Under the pieces are notes generated by a model. The model did not search any database. It saw only the letters and a program-made list of their open reading frames with translations, and was not told the origin of the DNA. Made by a program: the position numbers and the translations under genes. From Nevskia sp. (GTDB lineage Bacteria; Pseudomonadota; Gammaproteobacteria; Nevskiales; Nevskiaceae): a stretch of 64,000 nt of DNA. Where the stretch lies: positions 1,066,931 to 1,130,930 of the forward strand of contig JAKFUK010000001.1 in the NCBI GenBank assembly GCA_021732745.1, in the 5' to 3' direction. Below are positions 36,496-45,382 of this stretch, in pieces; the stretch's first letter is position 1, and each line of letters opens with the position of its first letter.

Positions 36496-38197
36496 TCGCC
36501 GTCACCCAGGTCGGTGCCGGCAGTTGCAGCCGCTTTTGCAGCACGATCTCGGCGGTCTGCAGCGCCCCTTCGACCCAGGTCTGGTTGGTCGAATACGCCT
36601 CGCCGCAGACATAGGCCGGAAAGTCTGCAACCGGCTGGGTCATCGCCTGCAAGACCTGCTCGGAGCGATAGCCCGGGTTCCAGAAATGCACCGCGCCGCC
36701 GTAGGGATCGTCGGCCCAGTCCATGTAGGCGGCGTCGATCGGCTCCGGCGCGTGCAGCAGGCCGTGCATCTGCTTCAACTGCCGGTGCATCTCGGCGACC
36801 ATCGCGTCCGGTGCCTTGTGGCTGCGCCAGTTGCGGCGATACGGGTGCTCGTTGCGCGCCGCCTTGTGGCTCGGGCCGAAGGCCGTCGGCGCATGACGAT
36901 GGTCGTGGCCGCGAGTACCGCGGAAGTGCTGCGGACGGGTGTCGTTCGGGCCCAGCGGGCGCTGCCGCAGCCCGCCCCAGAACGACACGCTGGTGGCGTC
37001 GTTGTAGGCCATGATCGCGGCGTGGCCGGAGTCCGGGTCGATCTTGGTGGTTGGCTCCGCACCCCAGTAGTAGCACTGGCGCAGCGGCAGATCGGTCAGC
37101 GATCGGCCCTGACTGACACCCACCGCCTGCCACCAGGCGTTCGGGTAGACCATGAACAGCTTGAACAGCGGCACGCCTTCGACGGCATCGAGCAGCGATT
37201 GCACGGCCGGTGCCCGTGCCGGATCGAGCACCGGGCCTTCCGGGCGCAGCAGGCGCAGGCTCCGTCGCGGCATGGCCATGACGATGGCGCGGGCTTTCAG
37301 GGGCGGCCTTCCATCGTGGTAGCGGATTTCGACACCGGTCGAGCCATCGGCAAACGTCACCGCATCGAAGCCGGCCACCCAGGCCTCGGTCAGCACTTCG
37401 CCGCCAACCGCCTTGAAGCGCGCTTCAAGCTGCCAGGGCAGGCTTTCGTAGCCTTCATTCAGCAGGTAGTACTTCACGCCGGGCGTGAAATCGAAGTACT
37501 CGGCGATCAGGTCGGCGGCGTTGGCATTGGAGCCCAGGCAGTCGTAGCCGATGGTCTTGATCGCCAGCTCGTGCGCTTCCGGGCTCAAGACCCGCGCCAG
37601 CAGGTTCCAGAAGCCGTAGCGATGCAGCGGCTGGCCGTCGATCCGCGCCTTGTGCAGGAAGCTGCGCAGCGCGTCGCCGCTTAAGGACGACACGCCCGGC
37701 AACAATTGTTCGGCGGCCCAGCCGATCAAGGTCGGTGCCGGGCTGGTCGGCGTCAGCGCCTGCTGCTCGGCCCAGCTGAGGCGATACGGCAGCTTGGCCG
37801 CGTCGCCGAGATCGCTGCTGCGCAAGCGCTGTTCGCGCAGGTAGGCGAGATTGGCGGCGGTGTCGACCACCTGCTCATGGCGCGCCATCTTCAGTTCGTT
37901 CTCGATCAGGCTGCGCGCCAGCATCTGGCTCGACACATAGCGCATGCCGCCGAGTTCGCAGGTCACTTTCGGCATCGTCGGCGGACGTGCAGACAAGAGA
38001 CGCCCGCCAAGCCGCGCACTGCCTTCGATCACCGTGACGCGCAGTTTTTTGCCGCCCTTCGTCCACTTGGAAATGATCGGCGACGAGGCCGGATCGGCCG
38101 TCATCAGCCGCCAGCCGCTGTACAGGCCGGACACACCGCCGCCGACGATGGCGACATCGACATCGGGCTGCAGATCACTGCTGGTCTTGCGGGTCAT
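36488..38197 (-). CDS. FAD-dependent amine oxidase-like protein
   Basis: A 569-residue flavoprotein of the monoamine oxidase/L-amino acid oxidase group. The dinucleotide motif VAIVGGGVSGLYSGWRL is at about 14-30, the GSARLGGRLLSARP arginine pair at 59-72 and ELGGMRYV nearby. The C-terminal GEAYSTNQTWVEGALQTAEIVL is the FAD-binding end of this family. A His/Arg-rich insert (HFRGTRGHDHRHAPTAFGPS, near 430-450) has no counterpart in standard members I know. The ATG at 38197 is preferred to one 32 codons upstream, because the extension is not family-like. The substrate is unknown. It is coupled to the ketosynthase-like gene. Confidence 0.85.
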   Translation of the reverse strand: MTRKTSSDLQPDVDVAIVGGGVSGLYSGWRLMTADPASSPIISKWTKGGKKLRVTVIEGSARLGGRLLSARPPTMPKVTCELGGMRYVSSQMLARSLIENELKMARHEQVVDTAANLAYLREQRLRSSDLGDAAKLPYRLSWAEQQALTPTSPAPTLIGWAAEQLLPGVSSLSGDALRSFLHKARIDGQPLHRYGFWNLLARVLSPEAHELAIKTIGYDCLGSNANAADLIAEYFDFTPGVKYYLLNEGYESLPWQLEARFKAVGGEVLTEAWVAGFDAVTFADGSTGVEIRYHDGRPPLKARAIVMAMPRRSLRLLRPEGPVLDPARAPAVQSLLDAVEGVPLFKLFMVYPNAWWQAVGVSQGRSLTDLPLRQCYYWGAEPTTKIDPDSGHAAIMAYNDATSVSFWGGLRQRPLGPNDTRPQHFRGTRGHDHRHAPTAFGPSHKAARNEHPYRRNWRSHKAPDAMVAEMHRQLKQMHGLLHAPEPIDAAYMDWADDPYGGAVHFWNPGYRSEQVLQAMTQPVADFPAYVCGEAYSTNQTWVEGALQTAEIVLQKRLQLPAPTWVTANV

Positions 38198-38260
38198 GGG
38201 CGTTGCACCGTGGCGTTCAATGACATGGCTCGAATGAGTTTGGACGGCAAAAGAAGCTGC

Positions 38261-38351
38261 TTTCGCACGAAGACCGCGAAGGACACGAAGCAAGAAAAAG
38301 CGAGCAAGCCGTTCTGCTTTCCTTGGTGTCCTTTGTGTCCTTCGTGCGAAA
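38261..38351. repeat. Long inverted repeat (CGCACGAAGAC type), between ThDP enzyme and amine oxidase genes
   Basis: The left arm TTTCGCACGAAGACCGCGAA extends with GGACACGAAGCAAG; the right arm ends CCTTTGTGTCCTTCGTGCGA with two further bases to 38351. The stem is about 35 bp with an AT-rich centre. It lies between the ThDP enzyme stop (38360) and the amine oxidase start (38197), both minus strand, so it probably separates two transcripts. Confidence 0.8.
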
Positions 38352-38359
38352 CGCTGTTG

Positions 38360-40153
38360 TCAGGCGTGCGGCGGCAGATAAGCCGGGTTGTAGTACGGCG
38401 GCACCTGTTTCTTGTCGATGCGGGCGACGATCACCTGCGGCCGGCCCTTGGCGGCGGCTTTCAGCACCGTCGGCGTCAGGCTTGCCAACTCGTCGGGATC
38501 GTCGATGCCGTAGGCGTCAGCGCCCAACCCCTCGCTGAACTTGACCAGATCGGGCTTGCCAAGGCCGTAGAGGCTGTCGTAAACCTTCGGCGACTTCGCA
38601 TCGGGATGCAGGATGCTCATGCCCTGCGTGACCATGTGCAGGTCGTCGTCGTTGAGCACCACCCAGATCGCGCCGAGCTTGTAGGCCTGCGCGGTCGATA
38701 CCTCCGCCCCGTGCATCAGGAAGGCACCATCGCCGACCAGCGCCACACAGACCCGATCCGGTGCTGCGAACTTGGCACCGATCACGGCACCCACCGCGAA
38801 GCCCATCGGCCCCATCGCGAGCGAGGCATGCATCTGTCCGGGCGGATCGACGACGAAGTAATGGCTGGCCCAGCCGACGCAGTTGCCAGCGTCGAGCAGC
38901 ACGATGGCATCGCTCGGCAAGGTTTCCTGCAAGACGCGGATCAGCGCCGGGGGCTTGATCGGCCTCGCCTTGCTTGCATAGTCCTTCGGCGACACGAACG
39001 GCGGGAAGCGGCGCTTGATGCCGGCGATGAAATCGCGCCGTGCTTCGATGTCGGCGGCGCTCCAGGTGCAGGTCGCGGCAGCAGCGGGAAGCGCCTCGAA
39101 CAGCGCACCTGCCTCGCCGACCACGCCGAAGCCCAGCGGCAGGCCACGCCCGAGCGCCCGACCATCGACATCGACCTGGATGATCGGACCCTGCGGTTCG
39201 ATCATCGGCAGCCAGTTGTGGGTGGCCAGGCCGCCCAATGCGGAGCCGACAATCAGCAGCGCGTCGTAGGGCTCGGCGTTCGAATCGGCCAGCGTCGGCT
39301 TCATCCAGTATTGCGGCCACTGGCAGCTGGCAAAGCCGTAGACGCGCAAGGACAGCGGATGCGATTCCGGGAAAATGCCCTTGCCGTCGGCCGTGGTGAC
39401 GACCGGAATCTGGTACTGCTCGACAAAGGCCTGCAACTGCGCAAGCCCACCGGCCGCCAGCGCCTTGCGGCAGCCGTTGCCGAGGAAGATCAGCGGTCGC
39501 TTGGCGGTGCTCAGCGTTTCGGCGATCCGCTGCACATCGCGGCTGGCGATGCCGCCGGGGGCGCTGCGGTAGCTGGCCGGGGACTTCGCCAGCGGCGCGG
39601 CACTCAGGGTTTCCAGTGACACATTGTCCGGCAGGCTCAGGTGCGTGGACCGGCCCGGCGTGCCGCGCGCCACCCGCAGCGCCTGCTCGATCAGCTCCTG
39701 GGCGTTGCCGCCGAGGCTGATCATGGCGCTGAAATCGGTGCTCGATGCGAACAGGCGATTGACGTCGAGCCTGAGATCCGTGCCTTCCTGCAGGTAGCCC
39801 TTGCCGAAGAACTGCTGGGCGACCTCGCCGGTGATGGTCAAGAGCGAGGACCCATCGTTGTCGGCGTTCATGGTGCCGGTCAGGGCATTGGTCGCACCCG
39901 GGCCGGTGGTGACCATCACCACGCCGAGGCCGCCGCTGATCCGTGCGTAGCCGTCGGCTGCGTAGGCGGCGCCGGTCTCGTGACGGCAGATCACGTAGCG
40001 GACGTCGTCGCGGGCGTCCTTGAAGTTGACCAGCAGGTTCTGCAGGCCGCCTCCGGGGATGCCGAAGACGTGGCGGACGCCTTCGAGCTTCAGGTAATGG
40101 AGGAGGGTATCGGCGACGGTGACATCGACCGGCGCGGGTGCGGGGGCAGTCAT
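38360..40153 (-). CDS. Thiamine-diphosphate enzyme, acetolactate synthase/benzoylformate decarboxylase-like
   Basis: A 597-residue ThDP-dependent enzyme with all three domains. The N-terminal Pyr domain has FGIPGGGLQNLLV and the ThDP-activating Glu59 in RHETGAAYAADGYAR. The central domain contains FLGNGCRKALAAGG. The C-terminal PP domain has the metal/ThDP motif GDGAFLMHGAEVSTAQAYKLGAIWVVLNDDDL (GDG-x25-ND). It resembles catabolic acetolactate synthase and mandelate-pathway decarboxylases more than biosynthetic IlvB. The reaction cannot be read from sequence. It lies 163 bases upstream of the amine oxidase, with a hairpin repeat between. Confidence 0.88.
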   Translation of the reverse strand: MTAPAPAPVDVTVADTLLHYLKLEGVRHVFGIPGGGLQNLLVNFKDARDDVRYVICRHETGAAYAADGYARISGGLGVVMVTTGPGATNALTGTMNADNDGSSLLTITGEVAQQFFGKGYLQEGTDLRLDVNRLFASSTDFSAMISLGGNAQELIEQALRVARGTPGRSTHLSLPDNVSLETLSAAPLAKSPASYRSAPGGIASRDVQRIAETLSTAKRPLIFLGNGCRKALAAGGLAQLQAFVEQYQIPVVTTADGKGIFPESHPLSLRVYGFASCQWPQYWMKPTLADSNAEPYDALLIVGSALGGLATHNWLPMIEPQGPIIQVDVDGRALGRGLPLGFGVVGEAGALFEALPAAAATCTWSAADIEARRDFIAGIKRRFPPFVSPKDYASKARPIKPPALIRVLQETLPSDAIVLLDAGNCVGWASHYFVVDPPGQMHASLAMGPMGFAVGAVIGAKFAAPDRVCVALVGDGAFLMHGAEVSTAQAYKLGAIWVVLNDDDLHMVTQGMSILHPDAKSPKVYDSLYGLGKPDLVKFSEGLGADAYGIDDPDELASLTPTVLKAAAKGRPQVIVARIDKKQVPPYYNPAYLPPHA

Positions 40154-40480
40154 GCGGTGTGGGCTCCTGAGCCGGTTCGCCGTCTATTGCGGCATGGCTT
40201 GAGCATGAGCGCAGCGCTGCAACATGAACAGCCCGTCGTGCGGTCGCGGCCCTGCTGTAGTGTGACTTGGCGCATGCACGGCAAAATCAAAAAAGCCGGG
40301 CGCTGCGCGCAAGGCGCAAAGGGAACAGAAAGGAAAACAGAAAGAACAGTACAGGCGAAAAACTTTTCCTTGGCGTCCTTTGCTTCATCTTTTCCTTTGC
40401 GTCCTTTGCGTCGAAACGCTTTTCGCCGTGGCTCGCCGCGCAGCCGCCGCATCAGCGCCGCAGCCTGCTAGCCTGACGAT
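40154..40480. repeat. Gap of 327 bases containing a long imperfect inverted repeat (40297-40425)
   Basis: The region between divergent ThDP-enzyme and cNMP-binding genes holds a member of the long inverted-repeat family. Its left arm begins GCGCGCAAGGCGCAAAGG and has GAAAGGAAAACAGAAAG; the right arm is TTTTCCTTTGCGTCCTTTGC followed by GTCGAAACGCTTTT. Both promoters must be in the rest, but I see no clear -10/-35 pair. Confidence 0.7.
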
Positions 40481-41392
40481 GTGAAGCGTCCTTCATGGAC
40501 GAACCGGAGTGCCGAATTGAGCCACGACCTGCACCTGCTGCGCCGCGTTCCGCTGTTTGCCGGATTGTCCGATGCCGACCTTAGCGGCATCGCCGAACGC
40601 ATGACGCCGCGCAAGCTGACCGTCGGCGAAACCCTGTTCGTGCGCGGCGAGCCGGGTTCGGCGCTGTACGTGATCGTGCGCGGCACGGTGCGGGTGTTGC
40701 TGCCGTCGGCCAAGCCGGGCATGAAGCCGGTGGTGCTGGAGCAGCTCGATGCTGGCGAATTCGTCGGCGAGATGGCGCTGATCGACAGCGCGCCGCGCAT
40801 GGCCAGTGTCGATTCCCCGGGCGGGGCCGAGCTGCTGGAACTGACCCGCGACAACTTCCTGCTGCAGCTCGATGGCTCGCCGCGGATCGGCATCGCCATG
40901 CTGGCGATCATGTCCAAACGCTTGAGGATCGCCGCCGAACTGCTCGGCACCACGGCTTCGCGCGACATCAACAAGGAAGCCGATGCCCAGCTCACCTGGG
41001 CGCAGAAGCTGGCCGACCGGGTTGCCGAATGGAACGGCAGCTGGTCATTCCTGATCCTGCTGTTCGCCGGCACCGCCATCTGGGCGACGGTCAACGCGAT
41101 TCCCGGCTTGCAGTTCGACCCCTATCCCTACCAGTTCTTCAATTTTTTCCTGGCGTTCCTGGTCGCCGTGCAAGGTCCGCTGCTGATGATGAGCCAGAAC
41201 CGGCAGACCAAGAAGGAACGCCTGCATGCCGACGCCGACTTCGAGGTGAATCTCAAGAACGAGACCGGCATCCACCGCATCCTGTTCGAGATTGCCGAGC
41301 TGCGGGACGAGCTTGAAGGCCTGCGCACGGATCGACGCAACAGCGGGTCTCACGCGGAGAACGCGGAGGACGCAGAGAAAAGCGGCTCATGA
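40481..41392 (+). CDS. Cyclic-nucleotide-binding domain fused to DUF1003 membrane region
   Basis: A 303-residue protein. Residues 16-140 form a CRP/cNMP-binding domain (LLRRVPLFAGLSDADLSGIA, VGETLFVRGEPGSALYVIVRGTVRV, FVGEMALIDSAPRMASV). Residues about 165-270 are DUF1003, two membrane helices around SWSFLILLFAGTAIWATVNA and FFNFFLAFLVAVQGPLLMMSQNRQ. The last dozen residues, SHAENAEDAEK, are encoded by the left arm of the inverted repeat that follows. The GTG at 40481 is the start; a TTG at 40517 also fits. The putative cAMP-like ligand and the sAC-like gene in the window make a link possible, but that is inference. Confidence 0.85.
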   Translation: MKRPSWTNRSAELSHDLHLLRRVPLFAGLSDADLSGIAERMTPRKLTVGETLFVRGEPGSALYVIVRGTVRVLLPSAKPGMKPVVLEQLDAGEFVGEMALIDSAPRMASVDSPGGAELLELTRDNFLLQLDGSPRIGIAMLAIMSKRLRIAAELLGTTASRDINKEADAQLTWAQKLADRVAEWNGSWSFLILLFAGTAIWATVNAIPGLQFDPYPYQFFNFFLAFLVAVQGPLLMMSQNRQTKKERLHADADFEVNLKNETGIHRILFEIAELRDELEGLRTDRRNSGSHAENAEDAEKSGS

Positions 41393-41486
41393 TTGAAGGT
41401 TTTTCAATCAATCATTCAGTTCTCTGCTTCTTCCGGCGTTTCCCGCTGTTGATGTTCTCTGCGTGCTCCGCGTTCTCCGCGTGAGA
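41348..41486. repeat. Long inverted repeat (CGCGGAGAACGC type) overlapping the end of the DUF1003 gene
   Basis: The left arm TCTCACGCGGAGAACGCGGA (continuing GGACGCAGAGAAAAGC) lies inside the coding sequence of the preceding gene up to its stop at 41392. The right arm CTCTGCGTGCTCCGCGTTCT ends CCGCGTGAGA at 41486. The two arms differ at only a few positions over about 30 bases. The loop holds a short TTTTTCAATCAATCATTC stretch. Confidence 0.88.
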
Positions 41487-41514
41487 CAAGCTGTCGCTTT
41501 CGAGCAACGCCCGC

Positions 41515-43365
41515 TCAGCGCCCGCCCAATTGCGGCGTGCAGAAGCAGTAGGCGTACACGCGCTGTGGATCGTCGAAACGGCTGATTGCGGTGCCGAGCG
41601 CTTTTGCCGATCCGGCGAGCCCGGTGGCGGGAAGTGCGTCGAGCAGCGCCGCGAAACCGCTTTGGCGAGCACCGAACAGGTCGCCGAAGAACTGCTTGAA
41701 CAGATCGCGATCCGGTTGCAGCTCGTTCAACTGGTAACTGCCCGGCGTCAGGCCGGCCAATTCGGCGATCGCCGCTTCGGCTTCCGGGAAGCCGCCGAGT
41801 GAGTCGACCAAGCCCAGCTCCTTCGCTGCCTTGCCGCTCCAGACCCGGCCGCGGGCAATGCTGTCGACCTGCGCCACCGGCAGTTCGCGACCCTTGGCAA
41901 CACCTTCGATGAAGTTGCGATAACCCTTCTCGATCTGCAGCTGGAACAGGGTCTTGACCTCCGGCCCCAGCGGCCGGTCGATGCGGAAGGCGCCGGCCAG
42001 CGGCGTGGTGCCGACGCCGTCGGTATGCACGCCGAGCTTGTTGAGCGGCTCGGCGATGGTCGGGATCAGGCCGAAAATGCCGATCGAGCCGGTGATGGTG
42101 GTCGGCTCGGCCCAGATCTGGTCGGCGTCCATCGACACCCAGTAGCCGCCGCTGGCGGCGAGCGTCGACATCGAGGCGATCACCGGCTTGCCGGCGGCTT
42201 GCAGGGCCAGCACGCCGCGCCGGATCTTTTCCGAGGCGAACACGCTGCCGCCCGGCGAATTAACCCGCAGCAGCACCGCCTTGACCGCATCTTCGCGGCG
42301 CGCGTCGTCGAGCAGGCTGGCAATGGTGTCGCCGCCGGCTGAGGTTTCATCGCCTTCGCCGTCGACGATCTCGCCCTGCACCACCACCACGGCCACCTGG
42401 GCGCTGCCGCCGGCCGCCTTTTCGGCCTGGATCGCGGCGTGATAGCTCGCGGCGTCGATCTGCCGGAACGAGCCGTGCTGCGGGTCTTCGCCCACCCGCT
42501 CGATCATCCGCTTGCGGAACGAGGCCTGAGTCTCGATCTGGGTGACGAGGCCGGCTTCGAGCGCGTAGGCAGCGAGATCGCCCTTGTGCTTCTCAAGCCC
42601 GGCCGACATGCCGGCCACGTAGCGGTTGGCGGCGTCCGGCGTCAGCTTGCGGGCATCGCCGACAGCCGTGCCATACAGCGACCAGAGATCGCCGAGCCAG
42701 GCCTGGTTGGCAGTGCGCGCTTCCGCCGACATGTCGTTGCGCTCGTAAGGCTCGACCGCCGACTTGAATTCGCCGACCCGGAAAATGTTGACTTCGACGC
42801 CGAGCTTGTCGAGCGCGTCCTTGAAGTAGTTGGTGTAGACCGAAAAGCCTTCGAGCAGCACCGCGCCGTAGGGGTCGAGCGAGATTTCGTCGGCCTGCGA
42901 AGCGAGGAAATACTGACGCTGGTCATAGCTGTCGCCGTAGGCATACACGGGCTTTCCGGTGGCCCGGAAGTGGCGCAGGGCCAGCGCGATTTCTTCCAGT
43001 TGCGGCAGGCCGGCGCCGGCCATGTCGTCAAGCTTGACCACGATCGACGGGATGCGGCTGTCGCTGGCGGCCGCCTCGATGGCGTCAACGAGCGTCCGCA
43101 GCGGCGTCTGGTCTGGCTTGGCATCGCTGAACTGGCGCAGGAAGGCGCGGCTCTGGTCGTTGGCCACCTGATCGCTGATCTCGCCGAACGGAATGACGGC
43201 GAGCGCCACATTGTTCTCGATGGCCGGCGCCTGATTGCGCGAACCGGCCCAGATGGCGATGCCGACAAAGATCAGCGAAATCACCACGATGGCGCGGAAG
43301 CAGAACACGATCAGCGTCCAGATCCAGCTGAACAGACGAACGATCAGGGGGCGCGGCTCTTTCAT
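41515..43365 (-). CDS. sppA: Signal peptide peptidase SppA, 67K type
   Basis: A 616-residue inner-membrane serine protease that digests signal peptides after cleavage. One N-terminal membrane helix (about 16-38) precedes two tandem S49 domains. The catalytic pair of the E. coli enzyme is conserved: Lys201 (VGEFKSAVEPYERNDMS) and Ser405 (TLAASGGYWVS), against K209/S409. Other landmarks are RVNSPGGSVFAS and GSIGIFGLIP. The length matches the double-domain form (618). The ATG at 43365 is chosen over an upstream option by homology of the N terminus. Confidence 0.95.
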   Translation of the reverse strand: MKEPRPLIVRLFSWIWTLIVFCFRAIVVISLIFVGIAIWAGSRNQAPAIENNVALAVIPFGEISDQVANDQSRAFLRQFSDAKPDQTPLRTLVDAIEAAASDSRIPSIVVKLDDMAGAGLPQLEEIALALRHFRATGKPVYAYGDSYDQRQYFLASQADEISLDPYGAVLLEGFSVYTNYFKDALDKLGVEVNIFRVGEFKSAVEPYERNDMSAEARTANQAWLGDLWSLYGTAVGDARKLTPDAANRYVAGMSAGLEKHKGDLAAYALEAGLVTQIETQASFRKRMIERVGEDPQHGSFRQIDAASYHAAIQAEKAAGGSAQVAVVVVQGEIVDGEGDETSAGGDTIASLLDDARREDAVKAVLLRVNSPGGSVFASEKIRRGVLALQAAGKPVIASMSTLAASGGYWVSMDADQIWAEPTTITGSIGIFGLIPTIAEPLNKLGVHTDGVGTTPLAGAFRIDRPLGPEVKTLFQLQIEKGYRNFIEGVAKGRELPVAQVDSIARGRVWSGKAAKELGLVDSLGGFPEAEAAIAELAGLTPGSYQLNELQPDRDLFKQFFGDLFGARQSGFAALLDALPATGLAGSAKALGTAISRFDDPQRVYAYCFCTPQLGGR

Positions 43366-43550
43366 CGGGCAGATCCGGGTGAACTGGCAAGGGGGCTGGG
43401 AAAAGTATGGCATGCGGCCTGCGGGCCAACGAACGCGATCGCCCGGTCGCACGCAGTCGGGCAGCACGGACGGACGGACGGGTGCGCGGAAGCGACGCGC
43501 CCGGTAAAGTCCTGCCGCGCCTTTCCCCCACTCCGCAGCAAGGAACCCGC

Positions 43551-44171
43551 ATGACTGAACAGATCGCGACCAATGTCCACTGGCATCACGGCGAAATCAG
43601 CCGCGCCGACCGCTACCGCGTGCTCGGCCAGAAGGGCGCAACCCTGTGGTTCACCGGCTTTTCCGGCAGCGGCAAAAGCACCGTGGCGGTGGCCCTTGAA
43701 GCCGAACTGCTGAAGCGCGGCCGGCCGAGCTACCGGCTCGATGGCGACAATATCCGCCTCGGCATCAACAAGAACCTCGGCTTCACCGCCGCCGACCGCA
43801 CCGAGAACATCCGCCGCATCGGCGAGATCGCCAAACTCTTCACCGATGCCGGCGTGATCGCGCTGTCCAGCTTCATCAGCCCCTATCGCGCCGACCGCGA
43901 CGCCGTGCGTGCCCTGCATGCCGAAAGCGGCATGGATTTCATCGAGATCTATGTCGATTGCCCGCTGGAAGAAGCCGAAAAGCGCGATCCGAAGGGCCTG
44001 TACAAGAAGGCCCGCGCTGGCCAGATCAAGAATTTCACCGGCATCGACGACCCATACGAGGAGCCGAATGCCCCGGAATTGGTGCTCAAGACCGCCGAGA
44101 TGACGCTTGACGAGGAAGTCGATGCTGTGATAGCGCTGATGGTGAAGCGCGGCCTGATTCTGGACGTTTGA
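43551..44171 (+). CDS. cysC: Adenylylsulfate kinase
   Basis: A 206-residue APS kinase that phosphorylates adenylylsulfate to PAPS for sulfate assimilation or sulfotransfer. The P-loop GFSGSGKST is at 36-44; DGDNIRLGINKNLGFTAADRTENIRRIGE and SSFISPYRADRD (site of the phosphoserine loop) follow, as do IYVDCPLEEAEKRDPKGLYKKAR and the C-terminal FTGIDDPYEEP. The ATP sulfurylase genes cysD/cysN are not adjacent. A TAAAGT box lies about 45 bases before the ATG, 43504-43509, and could be the -10. Confidence 0.96.
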   Translation: MTEQIATNVHWHHGEISRADRYRVLGQKGATLWFTGFSGSGKSTVAVALEAELLKRGRPSYRLDGDNIRLGINKNLGFTAADRTENIRRIGEIAKLFTDAGVIALSSFISPYRADRDAVRALHAESGMDFIEIYVDCPLEEAEKRDPKGLYKKARAGQIKNFTGIDDPYEEPNAPELVLKTAEMTLDEEVDAVIALMVKRGLILDV

Positions 44172-44185
44172 GTCTGCCGTCACCC

Positions 44186-44264
44186 GTAGGATGGATAAGC
44201 GACAGCGCATCCATCTGGCCGCCGCGAACCGGCGTTGGCGCAGTCCGGATGAATCCGGACCTAC
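44186..44264. repeat. Two short palindromic repeats, cysC-TPS operon end
   Basis: One element, 44186-44215, has GTAGGATGGATAAGCGACAG with CGCATCCATC, a GGATGGAT...ATCCATC-type palindrome. The second, 44243-44264, is an inverted copy of the GTCCGGATTCATCCGGAC repeat. Both lie in the 103-base gap between the cysC stop and the minus-strand stop of the exported-protein gene, where converging transcripts end. Confidence 0.75.
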
Positions 44265-44274
44265 GGAAGGTGAC

Positions 44275-45378
44275 TCAGTAAAACCCCTTGCAGCGCCCGC
44301 CCGAGGCGGTTGCGAACAACTGCCGGACCTGCGGATCCCAGCTCAGGGAAACGCCGCCGGGCAGACCAGCGGTGATGCCGGCGGCCGCACTCTGGGTGAT
44401 CGGGCCGATGCTCGCCTCGCTGCCGTCGGCATAGGCGGCGGTGGCGCTGATGGCGTAGCTGACCGGATCGTCGCAGGCCGGCAGGCTCAGGGCCTGCGAC
44501 ACCGTGGAGCCGAACGCGGTCAGATCCGGCAACTGGCCGCTGACCGCCGCCTGCGCGGTTTCCGCGTACTTCTTGCCGGTCTTGATCCGGCAACTCGGCA
44601 CCACCGAATAGCGGATGGTCCATTTCGGCGCTGCCACCACCGCCAGCGCGGCCACCGCTTCCGGCTGCACCGAGCAGCCGATGAAGCGGGCTTTCTTCAT
44701 CGGCTTCAGGCGCAGCAGGTACGGCCCCGGCGCCAAGCCAGGCGGCAGGCGCAGTTCAATACGCGTCGGTGCCAGGCCGGTGATGGTCGGCTGGGCCGAC
44801 AGCGGCACGCCGGCCGGATCGGTGGCCACGAGCTTGGGATCGTCGCAGGCGGCGTCGTGCAGGTTGACGCCGGTGAGCACCAGCTTGGCATCGCGCTGAT
44901 CGGCGTGAATGGCGAACAGCGGCCGGTTGTCGGCGGCGGTGACCACCCCCTGGATCGCCGGCTGGGCTGATTTCGAGGAGTTTCGGGCGGCGGCGAGGCT
45001 GTCGACTGCTGTCGCCAGCGCCGCCGCCATCGCCGTGGCATCGCCGTCGGTGCAACCGCTGGCCGCGACCAGATACGACTGGCTGAGCAGGGCGGCCGCC
45101 TGACCGCGCAGGGCGCGGCCTTCGTCGTCATCGTCGATACGGTCGATGCGCTTGCCGGATTCCTTGCCGACCGCCTTGCGCACGGCTTCGGCCATCTCTC
45201 CAAGCCGGGTGGCGGCCGTGCCGAGTTCGCTGGCAGGCAGCGTGGTCGCGCGCTCGGCAACCGCGCGCTGCGCCGCTTCCAGCTGGCTGACCACGTTGCC
45301 GCCGGTCAGCAGGCCTTCGCCTTCGGCAAGTACAGCCGCTGCGGTCACCAGCGCGCCGACGGCCAGCCAGGCGCGCAT
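44275..45378 (-). CDS. Exported hypothetical protein, last gene of the TPS operon
   Basis: A 367-residue secreted protein I do not recognise. A signal peptide (RAWLAVGALVTAAAVLA) is predicted to be cut around residue 18. A helical N-terminal half (residues 30-120, with KRIDRIDDDDEGRALRGQAAALL) is followed by two beta-rich regions that look like Ig-like or TIG-type folds (KLVLTGVNLHDAAC, APTRIELRLPPGLAPGPYLLRLKPMKKARFIGC). The eight cysteines are spaced as likely disulphide pairs (ASGCTD, DAACDD, IGCSV, PSCRI, PACDD, GRCKG). Its start is only four bases after the sapC stop, which makes it part of the TPS operon. Its role could be periplasmic or on the surface. Confidence 0.75.
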   Translation of the reverse strand: MRAWLAVGALVTAAAVLAEGEGLLTGGNVVSQLEAAQRAVAERATTLPASELGTAATRLGEMAEAVRKAVGKESGKRIDRIDDDDEGRALRGQAAALLSQSYLVAASGCTDGDATAMAAALATAVDSLAAARNSSKSAQPAIQGVVTAADNRPLFAIHADQRDAKLVLTGVNLHDAACDDPKLVATDPAGVPLSAQPTITGLAPTRIELRLPPGLAPGPYLLRLKPMKKARFIGCSVQPEAVAALAVVAAPKWTIRYSVVPSCRIKTGKKYAETAQAAVSGQLPDLTAFGSTVSQALSLPACDDPVSYAISATAAYADGSEASIGPITQSAAAGITAGLPGGVSLSWDPQVRQLFATASGGRCKGFY

Positions 45379-45382
45379 CGGA

